This document shows positions 48,388 through 57,523 of a DNA stretch of 64,000 nucleotides, one piece after another; position 1 is the stretch's first letter, and each line of letters begins with the position of its first letter. The DNA is from Christiangramia forsetii KT0803 (GTDB lineage Bacteria; Bacteroidota; Bacteroidia; Flavobacteriales; Flavobacteriaceae): NCBI RefSeq assembly GCF_000060345.1, contig NC_008571.1, positions 2,914,001-2,978,000 of the forward strand. The letters run 5' to 3'. Under the pieces are notes generated by a model. That model worked only from the letters and a program-made list of their open reading frames with translations, did no database searches and was not told the DNA's origin. Made by a program: the position numbers and the translations under genes.

Positions 48388-49767
48388 ATGAAATATTATA
48401 AATTAACAGCAGTATTTTTCACGGTCTTATTCAGTATGTCACTACTGGTTTCCTGTGAATATGACGACGTAAACCAGGATCCTACAAGACCTGGTGGAGA
48501 AAGCGTTCCACTGGTAGCTATTGTTCCAGCTATGCAAACACAAACTCACAGAAATATTGGCGCCGTCTTAGGCCGATATGGTGGGATTATAATGCAGCAA
48601 TGGCAGGGATTTGACGCGCAGCAGTTACAATATACATCTTATGTAATCGGAGAGAATGACACCAACAACCCATGGGATTTTGGACTATACACAGGTTCTA
48701 TGAGAGATGCTGCCGATATTATTGAAAGAGCAACCGCTACGGAGGCTCCCAATACCAGAGGTTTAGCAAAAATCTATATGGCTATTAATTTAGGTGTCGC
48801 TACGAATGTATGGGGTGATGTTCCTTATTCCGAAGCATTTATGGGAGAGGAAAATTTAACTCCTAAGTATGACGATCAGGAGGAACTTTACGGAGTTTTA
48901 CAAACTTTACTTTCTGAAGCTATCACCGATCTGGAAGCTGAAGATCCGGCAGGAATTCAGGGTGACCTGATTGGTGGAAGTAATGATCAATGGATCGCTA
49001 CAGCCCATGCACTAAAAGCTCGTTTTTATATTCAGCAAACCAGTGTTAAAAGTGATGCTGCCCAACAGGCACTAACAGAAGCTCAAATGGCTATGGAAAG
49101 TAATGGTGGACAGCTTGACTTCATGTGGGAAAATACCCAAAATGGTGGGCACCCACTTGCCTTATTTGGGTTTCAAAGACCAAACACCATGATCATCGGT
49201 GATTTCTTTGCAGATCTAATGATGGAAGACCCTCGTATGGATTTATATATGACTCCAGATGAAGGTGATCTATTTTTATATTTCGATGCTTCTAATCCAA
49301 ATCTATTTTGGGCAAAATTAGATAGCCCTTCTCCAGTAATTAGCTACTCTGAGTTGAAATTTATCGAAGCAGAAGCTCTCGAAAGAACGGGTGGAGACGG
49401 TAGTGAAGCTTTAGAAGAAGCAATTCGAGCAAATTTAGCATATTTAGGTGTTTCTGCTGGAGATACAGAAGACTATATAGGCAGCGTAGGAGATGCAAGT
49501 ATCGAAACCATTATTATTGAAAAATACAAAGCAATGTATGGTCAGGCTCCAATCCAGGTTTGGAATGATTATAGAAGAACGGGCTTTCCTGATATTACTC
49601 CAGATCCAAACGGTGAAAATGGAAATGATCCCTCTGGAATAATACCAAGAAGACTATTATATCCAATCTCTGAAAGACAATCTAATCCAGATGCCTATCA
49701 AGCAGCTATAGATGCCCAGGGTGGTCACTTGTTGGATGATGATATTTGGGTATTTCCAAGAAATTAA
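48388..49767 (+). CDS. SusD-like surface lipoprotein 3
   Basis: A 459-aa lipoprotein with lipobox Cys23 (LLVSC) followed by EYDD. It belongs to the same SusD-like subtype as SusD 2: VNQDPTRPGG after the anchor, NVWGDVPYSEAFMGEENLTPKYD in the middle (quoted as NVWGDVPYSEAF), and a C-terminal RRLLYPISERQSNPDAYQAA. It should form the lid of SusC 3. No further lipoprotein follows; a terminator lies 27 nt on. Confidence 0.93.
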   Translation: MKYYKLTAVFFTVLFSMSLLVSCEYDDVNQDPTRPGGESVPLVAIVPAMQTQTHRNIGAVLGRYGGIIMQQWQGFDAQQLQYTSYVIGENDTNNPWDFGLYTGSMRDAADIIERATATEAPNTRGLAKIYMAINLGVATNVWGDVPYSEAFMGEENLTPKYDDQEELYGVLQTLLSEAITDLEAEDPAGIQGDLIGGSNDQWIATAHALKARFYIQQTSVKSDAAQQALTEAQMAMESNGGQLDFMWENTQNGGHPLALFGFQRPNTMIIGDFFADLMMEDPRMDLYMTPDEGDLFLYFDASNPNLFWAKLDSPSPVISYSELKFIEAEALERTGGDGSEALEEAIRANLAYLGVSAGDTEDYIGSVGDASIETIIIEKYKAMYGQAPIQVWNDYRRTGFPDITPDPNGENGNDPSGIIPRRLLYPISERQSNPDAYQAAIDAQGGHLLDDDIWVFPRN

Positions 49768-49793
49768 GTAGGGTTTAATTGACAGTAATAGAA

Positions 49794-49822
49794 AAAACCA
49801 CCCCTAACCGGGTGGTTTTTTT
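49794..49822 (+). terminator. Intrinsic terminator of SusCD locus 3
   Basis: The same AAAACCACCC-CTAACC-GGGTGGTTTT hairpin as at 44901-44926, followed by TTT. Confidence 0.9.
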
Positions 49823-49859
49823 ATTCTCTAAAATTAAACTTCAGGATTATTATAAATAT

Positions 49860-49867
49860 TAACTTTG
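49860..49867 (+). promoter_or_regulatory. Promoter -7 box of rlmB
   Basis: TAACTTTG matches TAnnTTTG and ends only 4 nt before the rlmB ATG at 49872. If used, transcription would begin at or next to the start codon, giving a leaderless or nearly leaderless mRNA. The -33 TTG is not evident. Confidence 0.45.
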
Positions 49868-49871
49868 CGGT

Positions 49872-50609
49872 ATGGAAGAAACAACTAGGATTTTTGGAAT
49901 TAGAACTGTTATTGAAGCTATAGATAGCAAGAAAGACATCGAAAAGGTGTTTATTCAAAAAGACCTTTCCGGACCTTTATTTAAGGAATTGAACCGAAAC
50001 CTTAAAGAAGGTAATTACAATATTTCTTATGTCCCTGTTGAAAAGCTAAACAAACTTAGCAAAAATGGAAATCATCAGGGTGTTGTAGCGAATATTTCTC
50101 CTATCGGTTTCGTGAGCCTCGAAAAGTTAGTCGAAGATTCGCAAAAATCTTCCACTACCCCATTATTTGTTTTGTTAGACGGAATAACCGACGTTAGAAA
50201 TTTTGGTGCAATTATTAGAACTGCAGAATGCTGTGGTGTTACCGGGATTATTATTCAGGAAAAAGGATCTGCTCCTATTAATGCCGATACGGTAAAAACT
50301 TCAGCTGGAGCAGTATTTAATATTCCTATTTGTAAAGTAAACCATATCAAAGATGCTGTTTTTCATCTTCAGACTTATGATATTAAACTCATTGCGGCTA
50401 CTGAAAAAACCGATGATGTTATTTTCGATATAGACCTAAAACAACCAATTGCTATTATCATGGGTGATGAAGCTAAAGGTATTTCAAATTCCATATTAAA
50501 ATCTGTAGATTACAAAGCTAAACTTCCAATGCTAGGGAGTATAGCTTCCTTGAATGTTTCTGTCGCCTGTGGGGCATTTTTGTATGAGGCGGTGAGACAA
50601 CGAATCTAA
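49872..50609 (+). CDS. rlmB: 23S rRNA 2'-O-methyltransferase, RlmB type (SPOUT family)
   Basis: A 245-aa TrmH/SpoU-family enzyme expected to methylate G2251 in the P-loop of 23S rRNA. It has a short N-terminal substrate-binding domain (RIFGIRTVIEAIDS, HQGVVANISP). The C-terminal trefoil-knot domain contains the three SPOUT motifs: DGITDVRNFGAIIRTAE, IIMGDEAKGIS and PMLGSIASLNVSVACG. The exact target is inferred from the family. Its stop overlaps that of the convergent rhomboid gene by 4 nt. Confidence 0.92.
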   Translation: MEETTRIFGIRTVIEAIDSKKDIEKVFIQKDLSGPLFKELNRNLKEGNYNISYVPVEKLNKLSKNGNHQGVVANISPIGFVSLEKLVEDSQKSSTTPLFVLLDGITDVRNFGAIIRTAECCGVTGIIIQEKGSAPINADTVKTSAGAVFNIPICKVNHIKDAVFHLQTYDIKLIAATEKTDDVIFDIDLKQPIAIIMGDEAKGISNSILKSVDYKAKLPMLGSIASLNVSVACGAFLYEAVRQRI

Positions 50610-51340
50610 TCTTTTTCTGGATTTTCTTTATAGATATAATTATATTGACTCTCTTCATCCTCCTCTTCTTCTATTGGTAAATTTTCGATGAAATTTCCGT
50701 TTTCATCAAAATGTCTCATAAAGAGATCATCTTCTTCAGAATAATCGGGCTGTTGCCAGGAATATTTCGGTGGTTCGGGAATATTCTTTCTGAAAACTAG
50801 AGAGAGTGCAAATCCACTTAGAAGACCTGACAGATGACCTTCCCAGGAGATAGATGGATCTATTGGTGTTACATACCAGACTAATCCGCCATAGATAAAA
50901 ACAACAATCAATGACAAGGCAACCAGCCTGTAATGTTTTGAAAAAACACCTTTAAAGAAAAGGAATCCAGCAAGTAAATAGATAATCCCACTGGCGCCAA
51001 TATGATTTGCAGGCCTACCAATTAACCATGTAAGCAACCCGGTTGAAAGAAGACCAATGAGAAGCACCTTCCAGCTTATAGGCCTGTAGAAATAGAAAAG
51101 TGCCAGAGATAATATAAATATCGGAATGGTGTTATTAAAAAGGTGCTTTATATCTGAATGAATGAAAGGTGAAAATATAATTCCGCGTAAACCCACAATT
51201 TCTCCAGGTCTAACACCATAAGAATTAAATTTAACTCCAAACCGAACTTCTATCCAGAAAACTATCCAGATGAGAAGTACAAATAAAAGCGGATATGCTA
51301 TGGTCCCGCTCGTAAAAACAAAAGGTGAGGAAGTTTTCAA
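50606..51340 (-). CDS. Rhomboid-family intramembrane serine protease
   Basis: A 244-aa six-helix membrane protease. The catalytic serine is Ser117 in GASG (115-118) and the partner histidine is His169 in WEGHLSG. The HSDIKHLFNN segment (61-70) provides the oxyanion-side His and Asn, and RGIIFSPFIHSD matches the L1 loop entry. The C-terminal ~60 residues are acidic and cytoplasmic (EEEEDEESQYNY). The start appears to be TTG at 51338-51340 (MKTSSPFVFT), because no ATG precedes the first membrane segment. Substrates are unknown. Confidence 0.88.
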   Translation of the reverse strand: MKTSSPFVFTSGTIAYPLLFVLLIWIVFWIEVRFGVKFNSYGVRPGEIVGLRGIIFSPFIHSDIKHLFNNTIPIFILSLALFYFYRPISWKVLLIGLLSTGLLTWLIGRPANHIGASGIIYLLAGFLFFKGVFSKHYRLVALSLIVVFIYGGLVWYVTPIDPSISWEGHLSGLLSGFALSLVFRKNIPEPPKYSWQQPDYSEEDDLFMRHFDENGNFIENLPIEEEEDEESQYNYIYKENPEKD

Positions 51341-51418
51341 ATTTTCTCCAATTTTAATTAATATTACAAAAAACCATCCAAACTAGAATGGATGTAATAC
51401 TGTCACATTTTTATTGCT

Positions 51419-52693
51419 ATGAATCAACCACTGGCCGAAAGACTCCGCCCAAAAACACTCGAAGATTATTTGAGTCAGCAACATCTTATTGGAAAAAATG
51501 GTGCTCTTAAACAACAAATTCAGCAGGGAATAATTCCGTCTATGATCTTTTGGGGCCCACCGGGTGTTGGAAAAACTACGCTGGCCAATATCATAGCAAC
51601 AGAGTCCGGGAGACCATTCTTCACCTTAAGTGCAATTAGCAGTGGCGTAAAAGATGTACGCGAAGTAATTGAAAAAGCTAAAAAGAGTGAAGGTCTGTTT
51701 ACGACAAAAAGTCCTATTCTATTTATAGATGAAATACACCGTTTTAGCAAATCTCAACAAGATTCTCTTCTAGGAGCTGTTGAAAAAGGATGGGTGACTC
51801 TCATAGGTGCGACAACCGAAAATCCGAGTTTTGAAGTGATTTCGGCTTTATTATCCAGATGTCAGGTTTATATTCTAAAGCCATTCTCAAAAGAAGATCT
51901 AATTGCGTTACTACAAAGGGCTATTAAAGAGGATAAAAGCATCGCTTCAAAAAATGTAAAGCTGAAAGAAACTGAAGCTTTACTTAGATTAAGTGGCGGA
52001 GATGCCAGAAAACTACTTAATATTTTTGAACTTCTGGTAACCTCAGCAGAAAAGAATGTAGAAATCACCAATGATCTGGTGCTATCAAAAGTTCAGCAAA
52101 ACACGGTATTATATGATAAGACCGGTGAACAACATTATGATATTATTTCTGCCTTTATAAAATCTATCAGGGGAAGTGATCCCAATGCGGCTGTTTACTG
52201 GCTCGCCAGAATGATAGAAGGTGGTGAGGATGTAAAGTTTATAGCGCGTAGATTATTGATCCTGGCCAGTGAAGATATTGGAAATGCAAACCCCACTGCC
52301 CTGGTAATTGCAAATAATTCTTTTCAAGCTGTAAATACCATTGGTTATCCTGAAGCAAGAATCATTCTTAGCCAGTGTGTTACTTATCTTGCAACTTCTC
52401 CTAAAAGTAATGCCGCTTATAAGGCAATTAATGAGGCTCAAAGCCTGGTTAAAAAAACCGGTAACCTCTCTGTGCCATTAGCAATTAGAAATGCTCCTAC
52501 AAAGCTTATGAAAGATATTGGCTATGGGAAAGACTATAAGTATGCCCATAATCACGAAGGAAATTTTGTGGCAGCAGAATTTATGCCGGATGAAGTTAGA
52601 AATACTACTTTATACAAGCCCGGAAATAACCAGCGGGAAAATGCCCAGCGTGAATTTCTAAGAAAAAGATGGCAAAAGAAATATGGGTATTAA
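51419..52693 (+). CDS. rarA: Replication-associated recombination protein A (AAA+ ATPase)
   Basis: A 424-aa MgsA/RarA/WRNIP1-type clamp-loader-like ATPase acting at stalled forks. It shows [19 protein letters not shown] at the start, the Walker A motif GPPGVGKT (46-53), Walker [10 protein letters not shown], sensor 1 [11 protein letters not shown], and the C-terminal MgsA tetramerisation region ([21 protein letters not shown], quoted as [13 protein letters not shown]). Its stop codon overlaps that of the convergent gene by 4 nt (TTAA). Confidence 0.95.
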   Translation: MNQPLAERLRPKTLEDYLSQQHLIGKNGALKQQIQQGIIPSMIFWGPPGVGKTTLANIIATESGRPFFTLSAISSGVKDVREVIEKAKKSEGLFTTKSPILFIDEIHRFSKSQQDSLLGAVEKGWVTLIGATTENPSFEVISALLSRCQVYILKPFSKEDLIALLQRAIKEDKSIASKNVKLKETEALLRLSGGDARKLLNIFELLVTSAEKNVEITNDLVLSKVQQNTVLYDKTGEQHYDIISAFIKSIRGSDPNAAVYWLARMIEGGEDVKFIARRLLILASEDIGNANPTALVIANNSFQAVNTIGYPEARIILSQCVTYLATSPKSNAAYKAINEAQSLVKKTGNLSVPLAIRNAPTKLMKDIGYGKDYKYAHNHEGNFVAAEFMPDEVRNTTLYKPGNNQRENAQREFLRKRWQKKYGY

Positions 52694-53544
52694 TCGTTCA
52701 GCTCATAAGTTAGAACGACCATTTTATCTTCTTGTTTATTGAAATATTCAACTATAAGATTAGCATTTTTATCAAAATAAGCTACGCCCTGATTGGTCAA
52801 TGAATTATAAATATAACTCTTCCCTCCACTAGTTTTAATCAAAATAGCTATTGGATCTGAAGAGTTCTCTTGAAATAATCCAAGTCCTTGCGGTGTTTCT
52901 TTCAGACTATAATTTTTTCCTGAATAACTATATTCTCCCTGTCCATTTTCTTTTTTCTCCACCTCAACTGCTACCTCAGGTTCTTCTTCTATAATCTCAT
53001 CTTCTTCCGTTTCAACACTGTCTTTTACTGCGGACTTCTCTACTACCGGTTCTTTTACAGGAACCGGAGCAGCTGCCACCTCCTTTTCTGAAGATTCCCT
53101 GGCAATATTAGTATTTTCAACGTAGTTATAATCAACTTCTTCTACTGAACTGAATGCATCTCTCAAGGCTTCATGATAAGCTGTCTTAAAGTCCTTCTCG
53201 CGAGTTGTTCCTTCCCTGGTTTCAAAGACTACGTTATTTCCACAATCAATCAACTGAAGTGTGAGTTTAGTAACAAACAGGCTGGAGTTATTTACAACAT
53301 TGGTATTTAACCCCAGGCAAGGATTATTTCTGAGATCCTCCGGTTTATCTTCAGTTTTCATGACCGTATTAAAACCATACTTTTCGAAAAGAAACTTAGT
53401 TAATGAATTCAATCTGTATTGATCAACTTCGTCAGTAAACTCAAAGCTTTCCGGAACAATAATATATTTATAATTATTCAAGTCCTGAGCCGAAGCCATA
53501 ATTACAAATCCAAAAATAAATATGCCTGTAAGTAATGTTTTCAT
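52690..53544 (-). CDS. Exported hypothetical protein with acidic linker
   Basis: A 284-aa protein with signal peptide 1-19 (cut after ASA). Residues about 20-135 form a domain beginning YKYIIVPESFEF with LTKFLFEKYGFNT, which I have seen in flavobacterial hypotheticals. A low-complexity Glu/Val/Pro linker (about 150-200) follows, then a C-terminal beta-rich domain (YSYSGKNYSLKETPQGLGLF). No enzymatic motif was seen. Its ATG overlaps the stop of the upstream outer-membrane protein gene (4 nt), indicating coupled expression. Confidence 0.8.
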   Translation of the reverse strand: MKTLLTGIFIFGFVIMASAQDLNNYKYIIVPESFEFTDEVDQYRLNSLTKFLFEKYGFNTVMKTEDKPEDLRNNPCLGLNTNVVNNSSLFVTKLTLQLIDCGNNVVFETREGTTREKDFKTAYHEALRDAFSSVEEVDYNYVENTNIARESSEKEVAAAPVPVKEPVVEKSAVKDSVETEEDEIIEEEPEVAVEVEKKENGQGEYSYSGKNYSLKETPQGLGLFQENSSDPIAILIKTSGGKSYIYNSLTNQGVAYFDKNANLIVEYFNKQEDKMVVLTYELND

Positions 53545-54950
53545 AAATCTTTAAATATAAATTGTAGCCCCAACTGTAGTGAAGCACTATTCGCTTTTGC
53601 CAAATTAGTATAACCCATTATATCATTCGCTGCAAGATAGATATTAAAATTCTTAAAACGAGAAGAAACCATCGCTCCAAGTTTTGTTAATGAAAATTCA
53701 TCTACTGCATAAGCGAGACGAAATCTTAAATTATCGTTTACCTTTCTATCCCAATATGCAGTAACTCCATAAGTAGGGCCTTTAGGTCTATTAACTCCTG
53801 AAATAAGCATGCCAAACAGATTCATAAATCTGGGTCGCTTACTTATAAGATAATCACAGGGCAGAATAGACTTTCCTGTTCCAAATTCAAAAGAAGCGTT
53901 AAATTTTAAAGGACGCCAGGTAGTATATTCATTGGCTGTAGTCTCATCCCTGAGATTTGCATCTAGCCTCTCTTCAAAAACATCCCAATATGGAATGGCA
54001 CTTTCGCTTCCATCGAGCTCAGGAAATAAAGGCTCCAATCCATTGGTTTGGAATGAACCAAAATAATTGCTGTTTTCAAGATCTTTCTGATGGAACATCA
54101 AACCAAGATCCTGAACAGATCCATTTATAGAAAACTGATCCGTTACTCTATAATTGAATCCAAGATCTATCCCAACTCCTACATTCTGACCTAAGAGTGA
54201 CCTGCTCAAAAGATCTGCCACTGCGCCATCGACGGTAATACTATCTTTTACTTTCAAAGACGCATATCCTGAAGTATTTACAATAACATTTAACCCGTCT
54301 ACTTCATGCCGATAAAAATTAGGGCCGTTTGGTGTTTGTACGGTTCTAAATACACCTTCATTGCCGGTGCTCTCAGCGTTGAATATTCCTGAATACAATT
54401 TCAATCTTCCACCAACCGTCAATTTTCTGTCTACTTTATAATTGAAACCGGCATGATATACGGCTAGTACCTCCCCGGTAAAACTAACATCTGAAAAATT
54501 AAAATCCTGGTTTATATAGTCTGCATTCCCTTCAAAAGCGAGAACTGCAGGATCCTTTGGGAAATAAGCAAAAACATCAAGCTCCTGATAAATACCTGCG
54601 GAAAAATAGCCTTTATTTCCTATCTTCCAGCCTAAAGACAGGATCTCCATTTGCTCATTAATAGAAAAGTAATCCCCCGCCGTGATAGTATTCATCACAT
54701 TCCGGACTCTTTCATTCACATTCCCATTTTCATCAGAAAATATATCATGTGCTGTAACTCCCGTGGAGCCAGCAGATAAATGAAGCTGTGAAAAAAATGG
54801 GATTCCAAAATGCCTGGTAAAATCTATTCTAGCTCCGGGGTTTTGTAGTAGAGACTGCGGTAAATCATCAACATTGTATAGCAATGGCCTATTTTGACCA
54901 AAACTAAATGTTGAAATTAAAAGGAATAAGATTAGGACAATCTTCCGCAT
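53541..54950 (-). CDS. Outer-membrane beta-barrel protein, DUF5723-like
   Basis: A 469-aa exported protein: signal peptide (MRKIVLILFLLISTFSFG, then Q), followed by a long series of amphipathic beta strands with Gly/aromatic alternation. Regions such as LPQSLLQNPGARIDFTRHF and GVGIDLGFNYRVTDQFSING, quoted as GVGIDLGFNYRVTDQF, resemble the DUF5723 / FadL-like families of Bacteroidota. It ends ..LGLQFIFKDL. The frame is open to a TTG at 54962, but the ATG at 54948-54950 places the signal peptide correctly and follows the upstream stop directly. Function unknown. Confidence 0.82.
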   Translation of the reverse strand: MRKIVLILFLLISTFSFGQNRPLLYNVDDLPQSLLQNPGARIDFTRHFGIPFFSQLHLSAGSTGVTAHDIFSDENGNVNERVRNVMNTITAGDYFSINEQMEILSLGWKIGNKGYFSAGIYQELDVFAYFPKDPAVLAFEGNADYINQDFNFSDVSFTGEVLAVYHAGFNYKVDRKLTVGGRLKLYSGIFNAESTGNEGVFRTVQTPNGPNFYRHEVDGLNVIVNTSGYASLKVKDSITVDGAVADLLSRSLLGQNVGVGIDLGFNYRVTDQFSINGSVQDLGLMFHQKDLENSNYFGSFQTNGLEPLFPELDGSESAIPYWDVFEERLDANLRDETTANEYTTWRPLKFNASFEFGTGKSILPCDYLISKRPRFMNLFGMLISGVNRPKGPTYGVTAYWDRKVNDNLRFRLAYAVDEFSLTKLGAMVSSRFKNFNIYLAANDIMGYTNLAKANSASLQLGLQFIFKDL

Positions 54951-54951
54951 A

Positions 54952-55503
54952 CTAAAATTCAAACTTGAAAAGACCTTTAGATGAAAAATCTAATTCACCT
55001 TCAATATCTTTTCCACCATCAATCATTTCCAGTTCTACCAGCATATTTATAGACCTCCTGACTTTTCCAATATCATTACCCGAAACTACGTGAATGGTAT
55101 CAACAATCGTTGGTGAATCATTAGACCCTGGTGGAATATCGTAGTTTACAGAAAATTGCGTTCTGTCATTTTCAGATAAAAACCTGATACTACTTTTAAT
55201 TAAATATGGAAACCTGTTTTCATGTCGAAACCTAAATTCAGCATGCATTAGACCATCCTGAGTATAATCATCATCCAAAAATTCCAATCTCACAGTATCT
55301 CTAATTACCGGAGTAAATGCATTTGTTTCTGAATCTTCAAAATCTGTCTCATTTATTGTATAAAATAAAAGATCAGCTTCAAGATCTGGTGCCAATTTAA
55401 TATCCTGGGCCTGCTCAAAATCTACATCCTTGAAACAGGAGGTCATCAAAAAACTAAAAGCAGCTACAAGTAATGGTATTTTCTGAAGCTTATAATGAAA
55501 CAT
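54952..55503 (-). CDS. Hypothetical lipoprotein
   Basis: A 183-aa lipoprotein with lipobox Cys23 (LMTSC) followed by FKDVDFEQ, then a beta-rich body (HAEFRFRHENRFPYLI, FSVNYDIPPGSND). I recognise no family. It precedes the outer-membrane barrel gene almost without a gap, and the pair plus the third gene looks like a small envelope module. Confidence 0.8.
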   Translation of the reverse strand: MFHYKLQKIPLLVAAFSFLMTSCFKDVDFEQAQDIKLAPDLEADLLFYTINETDFEDSETNAFTPVIRDTVRLEFLDDDYTQDGLMHAEFRFRHENRFPYLIKSSIRFLSENDRTQFSVNYDIPPGSNDSPTIVDTIHVVSGNDIGKVRRSINMLVELEMIDGGKDIEGELDFSSKGLFKFEF

Positions 55504-55546
55504 GAATGGACTTTCTTTAGCAAACGAAATTACTTTTTCTTTAGTA

Positions 55547-56236
55547 TTATAAATAATTTAGAAGTTCTTTTAACTTTTGAATTTTAGGATACTGATTATA
55601 AATTGATTGCGTCTTCGGGCTGAGATGAATTACGTGCATACCAAATTCATGAGCACCAATTATATCAGCTTCAAGATTATCACCAATCATTACCGAATTT
55701 GATGCCTGAGCCCCACTCTTTTTCAGTGCCTTTTCAAAAATAAGTGGATGTGGTTTTTTTACACCGGCATCTTCTGAAGTGGTTATAGTTTCAAAATAAT
55801 CTAAAATAGCGGAATTCCGCATTTTCTTATGCTGAACCTCCTCAAAGCCATTGGTTATAATATGTAACTTATAATTCCGACTCAAATGATCCAGTATTTC
55901 AAGACTCCCCTCCAGTAAATGATTATTATTAGGAAGATATTCAATATAGTTATCAGCGATTATATTGATAGTTGTATCCTGGGCATCAAATTTTAAACTA
56001 TCAAAACTATCTTTAAGTCTTCCATACCTCAATACTTCCTTTGTAACTGAATTGTTTCTGTAACGCTCCCAGTATTTGAAGTTTATCGGCATATAGACCT
56101 GAAGAAAATCATCTACATTCAATTCGATTTTTTGCTTTTCAAACACTTCCTTAAATGCTAATGCTGAATTACGGTCAAAGTCCCATAAAGTATGATCAAG
56201 ATCAAAAAAAACGTGTTTTATATTAGTCAATTTCAT
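55547..56236 (-). CDS. yjjG: Noncanonical pyrimidine nucleotidase, YjjG family
   Basis: A 229-aa HAD-superfamily phosphatase that removes the phosphate from modified or damaged pyrimidine nucleoside monophosphates. HAD motif I is FFDLDHTLWD (nucleophile Asp12, acid/base Asp14), motif II is IITNGFE, motif III is around VKKPHPLIFEKAL, and motif IV is MIGDNLEADIIGA. A C1 cap lies between motifs I and II. It overlaps the end of the deacetylase-like gene upstream by 14 nt. Confidence 0.92.
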   Translation of the reverse strand: MKLTNIKHVFFDLDHTLWDFDRNSALAFKEVFEKQKIELNVDDFLQVYMPINFKYWERYRNNSVTKEVLRYGRLKDSFDSLKFDAQDTTINIIADNYIEYLPNNNHLLEGSLEILDHLSRNYKLHIITNGFEEVQHKKMRNSAILDYFETITTSEDAGVKKPHPLIFEKALKKSGAQASNSVMIGDNLEADIIGAHEFGMHVIHLSPKTQSIYNQYPKIQKLKELLNYL

Positions 56237-57512
56237 GTATCTGCTTTAAAAGAGAATAGTGCAACTTATTATCGGCATAATCTGAAAAATCATGATTACT
56301 GAATACTGCTCTAAACGTACCCCGAACTTCCTTTACCTCCAACAACATTCGTGCAATATCTTCTCTCAATTTAGTTTTGGTCAATTTTTCAACGACATTA
56401 GAATGGAATGCATATGGATGAACGCGTAAAGGAGTTGTTATTTCCATATTTATATCATAAAATAAGTAAGGCGTACAGGTTCCAGCCCGAAACCCGGGAT
56501 TATCAGGATACCCCATGGAGTGATCGTTATTAATCTCTAATTCTGAAAGGTTATTATATTGATCTGGTAGCCTTAAATTATATTGAGAATTCATAGCATG
56601 CTCAATCGGGCTATGAATAATCTCCTCTAATCTCAATTTTTCTTTCCGAAGGCTCTTAACTTCCTCCATTGCGTAATACCCCATTAATAATCCAACCTTA
56701 GCATAATCTGCAACAGATTTTATAACTGCCCGGTGTGGAATTCTATTATGGCTAATATTACGATCATGAATAGAAAAATCACTCAACTGAAACATAAAAA
56801 GCATATATATCTTATGCTCCTTAATTAAATCTATAAGATCTTCAAAAATATCAAGCGGATCATTCTTTACCCTGATCCAAACTTGAAGCCGATCCCCAAC
56901 TTTACCCAGATTCAGTTTAAAAAGATCAAACCAAAGACCTATAAAGCTTCGCAAAAAACCTTTATTTTTAAAAATATAGGTATGATTGGATTCTATGATA
57001 GTTCCCACTTTGTATTTTCGATCTGAAAATTCCAGATTAGGAAAACGATCTAGAAGGATATCTCTAAATTTAAGAGCCCAGATGTCTACAACGGGCTTTT
57101 GTAAAAAACTCTCCTGATAAGCAAGACTTTCCGCCGCCGGAAATCTACCGTCTTCATCTTTTACATGCGGGAGATACTCCTCATACCGGCTCAATAAATA
57201 AAAAGAGGCCGCAAAAATATCAAATGGAAGGTCACTGGCTTCCGGCAAAGGAAAGAAACCAATAGTATCATCCCAAGGCTGTACTTTTATTTCCAGTTCT
57301 GAAAATCCCTGCTCCATTAAAAGATCTACTTTCTGAATAAAGAATTCGTTCCCCAGAGCTTGCCTTCCATAAGATAGTTTAGCGCCATCATGGGCAATAA
57401 ATTCTTCGATTTTAGAAGTAAATTTAATGGGGATTCCCAAAACATGTGTGCAAATATGTTTGAATACATAAATGATCCTTGGGGTAACTTTTTGGGTGTA
57501 AATCAATAACAT
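56223..57512 (-). CDS. Polysaccharide-deacetylase-like protein (possibly catalytically degenerate)
   Basis: A 429-aa cytoplasmic protein of the Bacteroidota family in which an N-terminal DUF7033-like region (about 1-165) precedes a polysaccharide-deacetylase (NodB-like) barrel. Conserved family segments are visible: FDIFAASFYLLSRYEEYLP, NPGFRAGTCTPYLFYD and HPYAFHSN. At the position where active relatives usually have a DxD metal-binding strand I see IIESNHTY (172-179), so the metal site may be lost. This is recalled, not aligned. It sits between radC (11-nt gap) and yjjG (overlap). Confidence 0.8.
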   Translation of the reverse strand: MLLIYTQKVTPRIIYVFKHICTHVLGIPIKFTSKIEEFIAHDGAKLSYGRQALGNEFFIQKVDLLMEQGFSELEIKVQPWDDTIGFFPLPEASDLPFDIFAASFYLLSRYEEYLPHVKDEDGRFPAAESLAYQESFLQKPVVDIWALKFRDILLDRFPNLEFSDRKYKVGTIIESNHTYIFKNKGFLRSFIGLWFDLFKLNLGKVGDRLQVWIRVKNDPLDIFEDLIDLIKEHKIYMLFMFQLSDFSIHDRNISHNRIPHRAVIKSVADYAKVGLLMGYYAMEEVKSLRKEKLRLEEIIHSPIEHAMNSQYNLRLPDQYNNLSELEINNDHSMGYPDNPGFRAGTCTPYLFYDINMEITTPLRVHPYAFHSNVVEKLTKTKLREDIARMLLEVKEVRGTFRAVFSNHDFSDYADNKLHYSLLKQIHEID

Positions 57513-57523
57513 TAAAAGCTGTC

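Noticed and set aside
33635-49767. Polysaccharide utilization locus for a named glycan
   Set aside because: No glycoside hydrolase, lyase, sulfatase or sensor is present, so SusC/SusD alone do not justify naming a substrate.
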